A stretch of DNA of 64,000 bases, taken from positions 124,001 to 188,000 of the forward strand of contig CAKUHA010000001.1 of assembly GCA_934655755.1 (NCBI GenBank), read 5' to 3'. Positions 15,881 through 23,197 of this stretch are shown here, piece after piece. Origin of the DNA: an uncultured Collinsella sp. Its GTDB lineage: Bacteria; Actinomycetota; Coriobacteriia; Coriobacteriales; Coriobacteriaceae. The translations under genes were made by a program, and so were the position numbers. The first letter of the stretch is position 1; each line of letters opens with the position of its first letter. The notes below the pieces were generated by a model, which searched no databases, was not told the DNA's origin, and worked only from the letters and a program-made list of their open reading frames with translations.

Positions 15881-16627
15881 ATGGAAAAGCTGGGAGTTAT
15901 CGGCGGCATGGGCGCCGAGGCCACGTCGTATTACTACGACCAGGTCGTGCGTCATACGGCTGCCACCTGCGACCAGGAACATATCGACATGGTGGTGCTT
16001 TCCAAGTCGACCATGCCCGATCGCACGCTGGCCATCAAGACCGGTGAACACGACAAGCTGCTGGCGACCATGAAGGAGTGCGCTCAGGCGCTCGAGACGC
16101 TGGGCTGCGCGCACATCGCCATTCCCTGCAACACGTCGCACTACTTCTACGACCAGATTCAGTCGTTTACGAAGGTGCCGATTATCCATATGCCGCGCGA
16201 GTCGGTACGCTACGCTCTGTCCGGTGCGGTGATGGGGGAGTGCGAGTTCGACCCCAACCTGAGCATGCCGGCCGAGCCGGTGCGCAAAATCGGCATCATG
16301 GGTACCGATGGCACCGTGGGCGCGGGCGTCTACGGGCGCGAGTGCGAGGCCGCGGGCGTCGAGGTCGTCTATCCCAGCGAGAAGCGCCAGGCCGACGTGA
16401 TGTCACTCATCTACGACGATGTGAAAGCCGGCCGTGAGCCCGATATGGATAAGTTCGACCGCGTGATGTGGGAGTTTGCCCGCAGCGGCTGCGACCGCGT
16501 CATCCTGGCCTGCACGGAGCTTTCGGTACTGCAGAAGTACCGCGAGATGCCCGAGATCACCCTCGACGCGATGGACGTCTTGGTACGCGAATCCATCATT
16601 CGCAGCGGCGCACCCTACCGCCTCTAG
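15881..16627 (+). CDS. Aspartate/glutamate racemase family protein
   Basis: The product has 248 residues. Cofactor-independent racemases of this family use two cysteines, and both are present: PCNTSHYF near residue 88 and ACTELSVL near 208. The N-terminal GVIGGMGAEAT loop is also typical of the RacX/YgeA/aspartate racemase branch. It probably makes D-Asp from L-Asp in the cytoplasm. Placement directly after a D-Asp-ligase-like gene suggests the two provide a D-Asp residue for the cell-wall cross-bridge. An AAGGAGG ribosome site lies seven bases before the ATG. A bidirectional terminator follows. Confidence 0.88.
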   Translation: MEKLGVIGGMGAEATSYYYDQVVRHTAATCDQEHIDMVVLSKSTMPDRTLAIKTGEHDKLLATMKECAQALETLGCAHIAIPCNTSHYFYDQIQSFTKVPIIHMPRESVRYALSGAVMGECEFDPNLSMPAEPVRKIGIMGTDGTVGAGVYGRECEAAGVEVVYPSEKRQADVMSLIYDDVKAGREPDMDKFDRVMWEFARSGCDRVILACTELSVLQKYREMPEITLDAMDVLVRESIIRSGAPYRL

Positions 16628-16686
16628 CCCTCGGCCTGCCAAAAAGGGACAGGTTTATTTTGGTAGGTTTTATCTGGGAAAACAGT

Positions 16687-16724
16687 AAAGGCCCCGGCTC
16701 GTTTGGTGCGAGCCGGGGCCTTTT
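16687..16724. terminator. Bidirectional terminator between the racemase gene and ecfT
   Basis: A 15-bp GC-rich stem (AAAGGCCCCGGCTCG and complement) is flanked by A and T runs, between convergent genes. The stretch just before it (16637-16666) contains GGGACAGG inside an imperfect CCAAAA/TTTTGG dyad, like the GGGAC-type repeats elsewhere. Confidence 0.85.
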
Positions 16725-16752
16725 GCGTATGCTGGTTGCTGCCTGGCGATTG

Positions 16753-17499
16753 CTAGAACAGGAAACCGAGGACGATGAGGGCGATGCTGACGATGAGTAC
16801 GGCGACGTCCATGCCCTTGATGGGGTAGCGCTTGTACGAGCTTGCGCGCGTGCGCAGGTAGAAGCCGCGCTGCTCGGCGGCAAGCGCGGTGGCATCGGTC
16901 TTGCCCACGGAGCTCACCAGCAGCGGCACGCAGAGGGGCAGCATGAGCTGGATCTTCTTGAGGGGGTTCTTGGTATCGTACTCAACGCCGCGCGCGGTCT
17001 GCGCCTCCATGATGGCGTTCATCTCCTGACTAAAGACCGGCACAAAGCGCAGCGCCGTGGTAAACGTGAACGCATAGCGGTACGGCACGTGCAGCACCTC
17101 CACACAGGCGTTAGCGAGGTCGCCGAGCTGCGTGATGGTGAGCATGAGAATGAGCGGCAGTGCCACGCCGAGCAGGCGAAGTGCCGCCTTGGTGCCGGTG
17201 ATGAGGCCATCTGCGGTAATCCAGGCAAAGATGGGGGCTCCGGTGCGGATGAAGACGGTCTGCAGGACCAGCATAATCAGCGAGAGCGGCACCATAAGCT
17301 TGACGAGCGAGACGAGGCCTGCGGTCGATTTGGCGTAGATGCCCAAGATAAAAGTCAGCACAAGCAGGGCGATCAGAAGCACATAGGTGTCGCCGAGGAA
17401 GGTTGCCAAGATAATGGCCGCGGCCAGGGCAAGCTTGGTCACGGGGTTCAGCCGATGAAGTAGCGAGTCTCCGGGCACGTAATCGATCACGTTAGTCAT
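16753..17499 (-). CDS. ecfT: ECF transporter transmembrane protein EcfT
   Basis: EcfT is the membrane scaffold that couples ATP hydrolysis to the substrate-binding S component. The product has 248 residues, with hydrophobic helices near residues 22-60, 65-85, 100-125 and at the C-terminus. The coupling-helix region ALAAEQRGFYLRTR matches the Ala-Arg-Gly-type motif of EcfT. Its start overlaps the ecfA stop by 8 bases, so it is translated with it. It is the last gene of an operon that begins with a tryptophan leader peptide. Confidence 0.93.
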   Translation of the reverse strand: MTNVIDYVPGDSLLHRLNPVTKLALAAAIILATFLGDTYVLLIALLVLTFILGIYAKSTAGLVSLVKLMVPLSLIMLVLQTVFIRTGAPIFAWITADGLITGTKAALRLLGVALPLILMLTITQLGDLANACVEVLHVPYRYAFTFTTALRFVPVFSQEMNAIMEAQTARGVEYDTKNPLKKIQLMLPLCVPLLVSSVGKTDATALAAEQRGFYLRTRASSYKRYPIKGMDVAVLIVSIALIVLGFLF

Positions 17500-19258
17500 G
17501 GTTGAGCATCTCCTTTACCAGGTCGACCAGATCGGAGACCTGACTGATTCCGGCAAATCGGGGCGAAACGTCGCGTGCAAGTTCCTTTGACAGGGCCACA
17601 ACCTGCGGCGGCTCCACGTAGGCGGCGCGCATGAGGGCGTCGTCGGCAAAGATCCGGTCCGCGTCGCCGCGCTCGAGGATGCGCCCGTCAGCCATGACTA
17701 CCAGGCGCTGGGCAAAGTCCGAGACGACCTCCATGTCGTGACACACCATAATCACGGCGCAGCCGCGCTCCGCCATCTCGCTCACCGTCTCCATCACGGT
17801 CATGCACTCGCGGTAATCGAGGCCACTCGTGGGCTCGTCGAGCAGAACAACCTGCGGGTCGAGTACAACCACGGACGCCAAGGCGACCATCTGTCGCTGT
17901 CCGCGCGAAAGCGAGAATGGCGATTCGTCCAAAGGGAGTCCAAAGCGCTCCGCCGCTACCCGTGCGCGCTGGCGGGCCTCGTCGGCGGTGACGCCGTGCA
18001 ACTCAAGGCTAAAGGCGATCTCGTCGAGTACGGTGTCGCGGCAGAGCTGGCGGTCGGGGTTCTGGAACAGCGTCGCGCATTTTGCAGCGATCGCGCTGGT
18101 GGGAACGTCGGCGGTGTTCATCCCCGCCATATGAACGGTTCCTGACGCCGGATGCAGAAGGCCGTTCAACAGTTTAGTGAGCGTGGTCTTGCCGGCACCG
18201 TTCTGGCCGATGACGCCCACGAGCTCGCCGGGATAGACACACATGTTGAGGTTGTTGACCGAGGCGCCACCATGGGGGTATGCAAAGGTCACATCGGTAA
18301 GCTCGACCACTGGCTCCTGATTGGCGCCGCGGGGGACCGTCGGGATATGGGGAGAGGTCTCGGGCGTATCGGCGGGCGCGTCCTTGCTCGTTGCATCCGC
18401 AAGCAAAGACGAGATGAGCTGGTGCGCCTCGGAAACATTGAGGCAGGGTGCCTGGCCGCTCGGCAACAGGCCGGCTTCTGCCAAGCTGTTCGCGATGCGC
18501 GCGACGCGGGGACTGTCGACGCCCATCTGACGCAGTTCGCTTGCGTGGGCAAAGACCTGGTGGGGCTCGCCGTCAAACGCGAGCTTGCCGTCTGCCATGA
18601 CGAGCACGCGGCTGCAGTACTTCGACAGCAGCGCGACCTTCTGCTCGATGACAACCACGGTGATGCCGTGCTCGCGGTTGATTTGGCGCAGGGTGTCAAA
18701 CACGAGCGTGGAGCTTGCCGGGTCGAGCGCTGCCGTGGGCTCGTCAAGCACGAGCACGTCGGGCGCCATGGCGATGATCGCGGCGATTGCGACCTTCTGC
18801 TTTTGTCCGCCCGAAAGCGTGGCAATCTCGCGGTGGCGCAGGTCGCTAATGCCGACGGTCGCCAGCGTCTGGCTGATGCGATCCTCGATCTGGTCGTGCG
18901 GCATACCGAAGTTCTCGAGGCCAAAGAGCATCTCGTCTTCAACGATGGGCGCAACCATCTGGGCGTCGATGTCCTGCAGCACGCTTCCCACCACGCGCGA
19001 GATATCCGTGAGGGTGATCTCGCAGGTGTCGCGGCCATCGACGAGCGTGGCTCCAAAGAGCTTGCCGGTGTAGTGGTGGGGAATGGCTCCGCTCATAACG
19101 GCGGCGAGTGTCGATTTGCCGGCACCTGAGGGGCCGATGATACCCACAAACTCACCCTTTTCGATGGTGAGTGAGACGTGATCGAGGGCATTCTGCGCCT
19201 CGTGACCATAGGCAAACGAGACGTCATCGAGCTTGATGATGGTATTGCTGGAGCTCAT
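17492..19258 (-). CDS. ecfA: ECF transporter ATPase with two fused ABC domains
   Basis: This peripheral ATPase powers the ECF transporter. The product is about 588 residues and contains two ABC cassettes, usually made as separate EcfA1 and EcfA2. Domain 1 has GPSGAGKST, LSGGQKQKVA and VLVLDEPTAALDP. Domain 2 has GQNGAGKTT, LSRGQRQMVA and VVLLDEPTSGLDY. The join is a Ser/Pro/Thr-rich linker at about residues 290-320. The start at ATG 19258 follows GAAAGG. An upstream codon at 19321 would add residues without family resemblance. It is co-transcribed with two S components and ecfT. Confidence 0.93.
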   Translation of the reverse strand: MSSSNTIIKLDDVSFAYGHEAQNALDHVSLTIEKGEFVGIIGPSGAGKSTLAAVMSGAIPHHYTGKLFGATLVDGRDTCEITLTDISRVVGSVLQDIDAQMVAPIVEDEMLFGLENFGMPHDQIEDRISQTLATVGISDLRHREIATLSGGQKQKVAIAAIIAMAPDVLVLDEPTAALDPASSTLVFDTLRQINREHGITVVVIEQKVALLSKYCSRVLVMADGKLAFDGEPHQVFAHASELRQMGVDSPRVARIANSLAEAGLLPSGQAPCLNVSEAHQLISSLLADATSKDAPADTPETSPHIPTVPRGANQEPVVELTDVTFAYPHGGASVNNLNMCVYPGELVGVIGQNGAGKTTLTKLLNGLLHPASGTVHMAGMNTADVPTSAIAAKCATLFQNPDRQLCRDTVLDEIAFSLELHGVTADEARQRARVAAERFGLPLDESPFSLSRGQRQMVALASVVVLDPQVVLLDEPTSGLDYRECMTVMETVSEMAERGCAVIMVCHDMEVVSDFAQRLVVMADGRILERGDADRIFADDALMRAAYVEPPQVVALSKELARDVSPRFAGISQVSDLVDLVKEMLNHD

Positions 19259-19327
19259 GGGGGCCTTTCTATCGTAAAAGAGCACCGGCCGCAAAACGAC
19301 CAGTGCACTACATGGTAGCAAGTATTA

Positions 19328-19873
19328 CTACTTGGCGAAGACCTTCTTGAGCGGAATGCTGAGGGCCTGGACCACGATGGCGTTGAAGACGGCGGTGCCC
19401 AGGACCAGCGGAACCTTGACTGCGGCGGAGGCGATGGCGCCGCCCATAATTACAGTGCCGAGCACGGCGAAGAGTGCGCCCGAGATCAGCGTGGTGGTAA
19501 ACGTGGCAATGAGCGGGTTAACGTTCTTGCCGCCGATACCCGATTTGACGAGCACAACCATGGCGAGCGCGGCGACGGTCTCGGTGACATAGTTGAGGCC
19601 GGGGATAGACGTGGTGAGCTGGATAACGCAGGCGGAAATGACCGCGAAGATGATCGCCTGGAGGTGGCTCGCGTCGGTCAGAAGGATGGCGAGTGCGTAG
19701 GCGGCGATGATGAACTGCGGCTTGATGCCCACGATGGCAAGTGCGTTGCCGAGGGTCATATTGAGGATAAAGCCGGCGGCAAGCAGGATGGCGAGCAGGA
19801 CGAGTGAATTGATGTCGAGGATTCCAGCGGAGTTGGCAGTGGCGGTAACAGTGCGGGCATCGTTCTGAGACAT
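19328..19873 (-). CDS. ECF transporter S component 2 (possible tryptophan-related substrate)
   Basis: This is a membrane-embedded substrate-binding subunit of about 181 residues with five or six hydrophobic helices. It is paralogous to the upstream S component. Both share an LLAAGF(I/V)LNMT motif in the first helix, a PQFIIAAY/PEFIIAAF motif in the second, and a C-terminal (L/Y)IP(L/I)KK anchor. The start at ATG 19873 has AGAGGA upstream. The tryptophan attenuator at the head of the operon suggests that tryptophan, or a compound made from it, is carried. The family alone does not say so. Confidence 0.8.
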   Translation of the reverse strand: MSQNDARTVTATANSAGILDINSLVLLAILLAAGFILNMTLGNALAIVGIKPQFIIAAYALAILLTDASHLQAIIFAVISACVIQLTTSIPGLNYVTETVAALAMVVLVKSGIGGKNVNPLIATFTTTLISGALFAVLGTVIMGGAIASAAVKVPLVLGTAVFNAIVVQALSIPLKKVFAK

Positions 19874-20004
19874 GGGAGTTTCCTCTCTCAAAGGGGGTTG
19901 CGTCGGCATAGGTGATGGGCGGCGCAGGGATGGAGCGTCGTTGGGTTCTAGGGTGTTATGGGCGGAGTTGTTGTAGAGGCGCTTGAGTGCGGCTTGTCGG
20001 CTAC

Positions 20005-20577
20005 TTAGTCGTTGAGCTTGAGGGCCTTTTTAATGGGGATGTAGAGGGCGGTCACGATGATGGCGTTAGCAACGCCGGTGGCGGCGACGACAGGAGCCAT
20101 GACGCCCATGAAGGCCGGGTTGTTCATGACGCCGAAGGAGAAAATCGCGGCGTAGATCATGCCGGAGATGAAGGTGACAACAAAGGTGCCGACGAGCGGG
20201 AGCAGACCCTTGGCCTTGGAGTTGGCGAGCACGGAGACGAGTAGAGCCATGACCATGGCGGCGACGGGCTCAGCAATCAGGTCGGGGCCCTTGACGGAGG
20301 CGGTGATCTGGATCACCACGCCGGCGAGGAGGCCGATGATCGCGGATTGGCCGATGTTGGGCTTGATGATGAGGATCTCGAGACAGAAGGCTGCGATGAT
20401 GAACTCGGGCGAGAGGAAGCCTCCGGTGAGACCGCTGAAGAACTTGGAGACGGTCATGTTGAGGACGAAACCGGCGGCGAGAAGGATGGCGTAGAGGGTG
20501 AGTGCCTTGAGGTCGAGCTTGCCATGGTCGGCGGTCTGGACGGTGCGGGGCTGGGCGGTGGTGGTGTTCTGAGACAT
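20005..20577 (-). CDS. ECF transporter S component 1 (probable tryptophan uptake)
   Basis: The product has about 190 residues and is an integral membrane S component. It is the first structural gene after the tryptophan leader and attenuator. The segments LYAILLAAGFVLNMTV, PEFIIAAFCLEILII and GLLPLVGTFVVTFISGMIYAAIF are hydrophobic helices. The start at ATG 20577 is preceded by CGAAAGGA. A longer frame to 20691 would run through the attenuator and is rejected. Two similar S components with one ATPase/EcfT set may recognise related ligands. The tryptophan assignment rests on the leader peptide, not on the protein sequence. Confidence 0.82.
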   Translation of the reverse strand: MSQNTTTAQPRTVQTADHGKLDLKALTLYAILLAAGFVLNMTVSKFFSGLTGGFLSPEFIIAAFCLEILIIKPNIGQSAIIGLLAGVVIQITASVKGPDLIAEPVAAMVMALLVSVLANSKAKGLLPLVGTFVVTFISGMIYAAIFSFGVMNNPAFMGVMAPVVAATGVANAIIVTALYIPIKKALKLND

Positions 20578-20624
20578 GGTGAAAATCCTTTCGGAAGGGG
20601 AGCGCAAGAAAGAAAAGCGGAGGC

Positions 20625-20644
20625 GCGTGATGCGAATGCGATCG
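20625..20644. repeat. 20-nt inverted repeat arm pairing with the leader-peptide coding region
   Basis: Bases 20625-20644 are complementary to 20735-20754 with a single mismatch. The second arm lies inside the leader-peptide codons just after the tryptophan triplet. The two arms enclose the attenuator, so a long-range hairpin around it is possible. Confidence 0.7.
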
Positions 20645-20654
20645 GGCTCGAGAT

Positions 20655-20690
20655 AGAAAAAGGCCCCCGGTCGAAACCGGAGGCCTTCCA
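20655..20690 (-). terminator. Transcription attenuator of the ECF operon
   Basis: On the minus strand AAGGCCTCCGGT-TTCG-ACCGGGGGCCTT is followed by five T residues. It lies 33 bases after the leader-peptide stop and 78 before the first S-component start. This is the expected place for a terminator controlled by ribosome stalling at tryptophan codons. Confidence 0.85.
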
Positions 20691-20723
20691 ATCACCTAGA
20701 GCGCAAAAACAGGCGTGAGGGAC

Positions 20724-20792
20724 TCACTGTCGACCGATCGTATTCGCATCACGCCACCACCAGTTGTTGAGAGACTTCATCGTGATCTTCAT
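20724..20792 (-). CDS. Tryptophan leader peptide, 22 residues with Trp-Trp-Trp
   Basis: The frame runs ATG (A at 20792) to TGA (20726-20724). GAAAGGAG lies eight bases upstream. It encodes MKITMKSLNNWWWRDANTI followed by three more residues; codons 11-13 are three consecutive TGG. Segment GGCGTGA right after the Trp codons pairs exactly with TCACGCC after the stop codon, like the 1:2 stem of trp attenuators. A rho-independent terminator follows. Stalling at low charged tRNA-Trp should prevent the 1:2 stem and allow transcription of the ECF genes. The peptide itself probably has no other function. Confidence 0.85.
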   Translation of the reverse strand: MKITMKSLNNWWWRDANTIGRQ

Positions 20793-20850
20793 GCTGGTGG
20801 CTCCTTTCGTGATGCCGTGGTGCGGTCGCACCTAGTTGCTGTTGCGCTGC

Positions 20851-20856
20851 ACTATA
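20851..20856 (-). promoter_or_regulatory. Probable -10 element of the ECF operon promoter
   Basis: On the minus strand TGCTATAGT is an extended -10 (TG-N-TATAGT) about 60 bases upstream of the leader peptide. The -35 is weak. The surrounding GCTGTGC-TATA-GTGCAGC is an imperfect dyad that could be an operator. Confidence 0.4.
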
Positions 20857-20919
20857 GCACAGCGAAGTGTGTACTGGGAAATCTTTTTTGAAAAGATTTC
20901 AGGCGGGTTTCCCGCCGGT

Positions 20920-20966
20920 CAAAAAGGCGGGTTGAACGGGCGGGACGACTTATGCGTCCCGCCCGT
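20920..20966 (-). terminator. Probable terminator of the C69 dipeptidase gene
   Basis: A 12-bp stem (ACGGGCGGGACG at 20936-20947 with 20955-20966) lies 20 bases beyond the stop, with a T-run slightly further on at 20921-20925. A second hairpin GGCGGG/CCCGCC follows. Confidence 0.6.
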
Positions 20967-20985
20967 CTCTTAGAGCGTGAGGGTC

Positions 20986-22788
20986 TTAGGCCTTCTTGCG
21001 ACGATAGATCACGAAGCCGCAGACACCGATGATGACGACGGCGCCAACAGCCATGGCGGCCATGTTGTTGCCCTCGGACTTCTCCTCGGTGGTCTCTTCT
21101 TCTTCAACCTCGGGCTCGGCCACGTCCTCATCGGAGAGGGCCTCGTCGGCGTAGGTGATGGACTCGACCAGGCAGTCGTTGTCGGCATCGTAATCGCTCG
21201 GGACGAACTCCTCGGAGAAATCCTCCTCCTTGAGGTAGTCGCGCATCTCTTCGAGCATGGCCTTGCACTTGACGTAGGTGTTCTTGGTGGCAGCCTTGCC
21301 GGCCTTGTTGGCGAGGGCGGTACGGGCCTCGGTGCCCTCAGCGGCCTGCATGGCCTCGTCGACGGTCAGGTTCTGCTCGATGAGTTCCTTCTGCAGGGCG
21401 TCGAGGTAGGCGCGGACGCCGGTGGCGCAGTGGTCGCGGTTCTCATAGGCGAGCGTGTTGATGTCCATGAGGACGTAGTTGATGGAGTTCTTGGGCTCCT
21501 CATTGTTCACGACGTCTTCCTCTTCGCAGTGATCAAAGGAGACATCCTGATCGCTGAAGTAGGGGCTGACCTCGGTGAGCAGTGCAGAGTAGAGGGGGAT
21601 GGCAACGGAGAACTCGGCGTTGGAGAGCATCTCCCACTGGATAGTCGCGATCTCGGGGTCCATGCCTTGGCGAATCTGGAAGGTGTGGATCTCGGTGTTG
21701 CGGTTGGAGCCGATGGCGTAGGCACCGTCGGTGTTGGCGTTGAGGCCGGCGACGTTCTCGCCACGGGCGGCGAACGAACGGATCATCTCAAAGGTGTTCC
21801 AGTCGGACTTGCCGGGCGTAAAGAACAGCGGCTGCATCTCGTGGACCAGGGCGCCGGTCGTGGCGCGAGCATCTTCGCGCTCGTCCTTCACGATCTCGTA
21901 GTCGGTGCCCTCGGCAAGCGGAGCCATGAAGTAATCGCGGCCCTGGATATAGCGCGACCACTGGTGCATACCGGCCTCGCTGATCTCCTCGCCGTAGGTC
22001 TTGGCGACGTCGAACTTGCCGTCGGTGTATTCGGCAAAGCCCTTCTCCTTGGGCATGGACTCGATGCCCTCGGAATGGAGGCAGTTTTCGGTGTCGTCGA
22101 GGTCGACGTTATAGGTGAGGTTGCCGATGTTGGGGTTGAGCGAGGCGATGTCATCGGCGAGTTTCATGGCAATCCACTGGTGGCCGGAAAGCGCGGCGAA
22201 CAGCCAGGTCTCGGTGCTGTCAGCGATGATGATCTGGTCGTTGGAGCAGACGCCTTGCTCGTCGATCAGGCTACCGATGAGCTCGACGCCCTCGCGGGCC
22301 GTGGAGCTCTCGCCCAGGATGACGCTGGCATAGCTGTACTCGCCAATGCCGGTTTCCTCGGTGATGGGGTCGGCCTCCTCGGCTTTCTCGTTGTAGGAGG
22401 TGCTCAACGTGGCAGAGCAGGAGACGCCCTTCTCATTGATGCCGGCCTCGGAATAAGCGTCGTAGCGATCTTCCCACTGCGAGGGGTTGTCGCGAACGAA
22501 GGTGTAGCGGTAGGTTGCGCCCTTGGACTTGTACTCAAAGCCGGACTCGACCGAGGTGTACTCGTTGCCGTCCTTGTGCGCGGGCTCAATGCCAAAATGC
22601 TTGACGTAGCGCGGGCCGAAGTCCTCGGAACGACCGTAGTACGTGTTGCCGTCTGCCGTGAGCTTGCTGCCCATGTAGATCTGGGTGCAGGCGAGCGCCG
22701 AAGTCGGCATGGCCATAATGGCCGCTGCTCCAAAGGCAAGGCCGCAGCCGAGCTTTTTGAGCGTGTTGACAGGATGAGTAAACCTCAT
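20986..22788 (-). CDS. pepD: Secreted C69-family dipeptidase with C-terminal membrane anchor
   Basis: The product is about 600 residues. C69 dipeptidases are N-terminal-nucleophile hydrolases that cut dipeptides. A signal peptide ends at TSALA and exposes Cys34 (ACTQIYMGSKLT), the expected catalytic residue after cleavage. The core contains YGRSEDFGPRYVKHF and SATLSTSYNEKA. The C-terminus has an acidic Glu-rich linker (about residues 560-580), one membrane helix (MAVGAVVIIGVCGFVIY) and a basic RRKKA tail. It is therefore anchored on the outer face, without an LPXTG sorting motif. The start at ATG 22788 has GGGAGG upstream. Direct repeats at 22891-22948 may control it. Confidence 0.9.
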   Translation of the reverse strand: MRFTHPVNTLKKLGCGLAFGAAAIMAMPTSALACTQIYMGSKLTADGNTYYGRSEDFGPRYVKHFGIEPAHKDGNEYTSVESGFEYKSKGATYRYTFVRDNPSQWEDRYDAYSEAGINEKGVSCSATLSTSYNEKAEEADPITEETGIGEYSYASVILGESSTAREGVELIGSLIDEQGVCSNDQIIIADSTETWLFAALSGHQWIAMKLADDIASLNPNIGNLTYNVDLDDTENCLHSEGIESMPKEKGFAEYTDGKFDVAKTYGEEISEAGMHQWSRYIQGRDYFMAPLAEGTDYEIVKDEREDARATTGALVHEMQPLFFTPGKSDWNTFEMIRSFAARGENVAGLNANTDGAYAIGSNRNTEIHTFQIRQGMDPEIATIQWEMLSNAEFSVAIPLYSALLTEVSPYFSDQDVSFDHCEEEDVVNNEEPKNSINYVLMDINTLAYENRDHCATGVRAYLDALQKELIEQNLTVDEAMQAAEGTEARTALANKAGKAATKNTYVKCKAMLEEMRDYLKEEDFSEEFVPSDYDADNDCLVESITYADEALSDEDVAEPEVEEEETTEEKSEGNNMAAMAVGAVVIIGVCGFVIYRRKKA

Positions 22789-22870
22789 AATCCCTCCCAA
22801 CTGTTGAAACCCCGCGAACCATACGGAGTTTCAGCTAATAAATACATCTATTAGCCTATCGGAAGCCTAA

Positions 22871-22948
22871 AGAGTATTCATTCAGTTCGATAAAATACTC
22901 GATGAGCGTCCTAAAATATGCGATGAGCGGATAAGAATACTCATTATG
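22871..22948. promoter_or_regulatory. Phased direct repeats upstream of pepD
   Basis: TAAAATACTCGATGAGC (22891), TAAAATATGCGATGAGC (22912) and TAAGAATACTCATTATG (22932) are direct repeats spaced 21 and 20 bases. An inverted copy, AGAGTATTCATTCAG, lies at 22871. Spacing of two helical turns suggests a regulator binding one DNA face. The gap 22789-23095 otherwise holds the pepD leader, the repeats and the upstream terminator. Confidence 0.6.
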
Positions 22949-23017
22949 TAGCTTTAGTTAAATAAAGGCCCCCTGCAATTACTGTAGCTGAATAAAGTGA
23001 TGGAAATGAGCCGGACA

Positions 23018-23060
23018 GAAAAATCCCCCGCTGTTTGGCAAATGCATAAACAGCGGGGGA
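23018..23060 (-). terminator. Terminator after the lipid kinase / small peptide operon
   Basis: A 13-bp stem (TCCCCCGCTGTTT with its complement) is followed on the minus strand by TTTTTC. It lies 35 bases after the stop of the 30-residue peptide. Confidence 0.88.
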
Positions 23061-23095
23061 GACGATAATCGGATGAATATCATACCAATGTAGAA

Positions 23096-23188
23096 TTACT
23101 TCTTCCGGCGGTGGATCACGTTGATCGCATAGCCGACGAGCATGGCCAGGACGATGACGATAAAGCCGGGCAGGGGAGTGTCGTTCAT
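23096..23188 (-). CDS. 30-residue single-span membrane peptide
   Basis: The frame runs from ATG (A at 23188) to TAA and encodes MNDTPLPGFIVIVLAMLVGY then AINVIHRRKK. One hydrophobic helix (about residues 8-24) is followed by a basic tail, so the C-terminus should face the cytoplasm. A strong AGGAGG Shine-Dalgarno overlaps the stop codon of the upstream lipid kinase, and a terminator follows. These marks support real translation, coupled to the kinase. The role is unknown. A small subunit or regulator of the kinase is one possibility. Confidence 0.7.
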   Translation of the reverse strand: MNDTPLPGFIVIVLAMLVGYAINVIHRRKK

Positions 23189-23197
23189 GGGTTCCTC

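Noticed and set aside
20977..22854. 625-codon open frame opposite the C69 dipeptidase
   Set aside because: It is a shadow frame. The minus-strand gene has signal peptide, catalytic Cys and membrane anchor.
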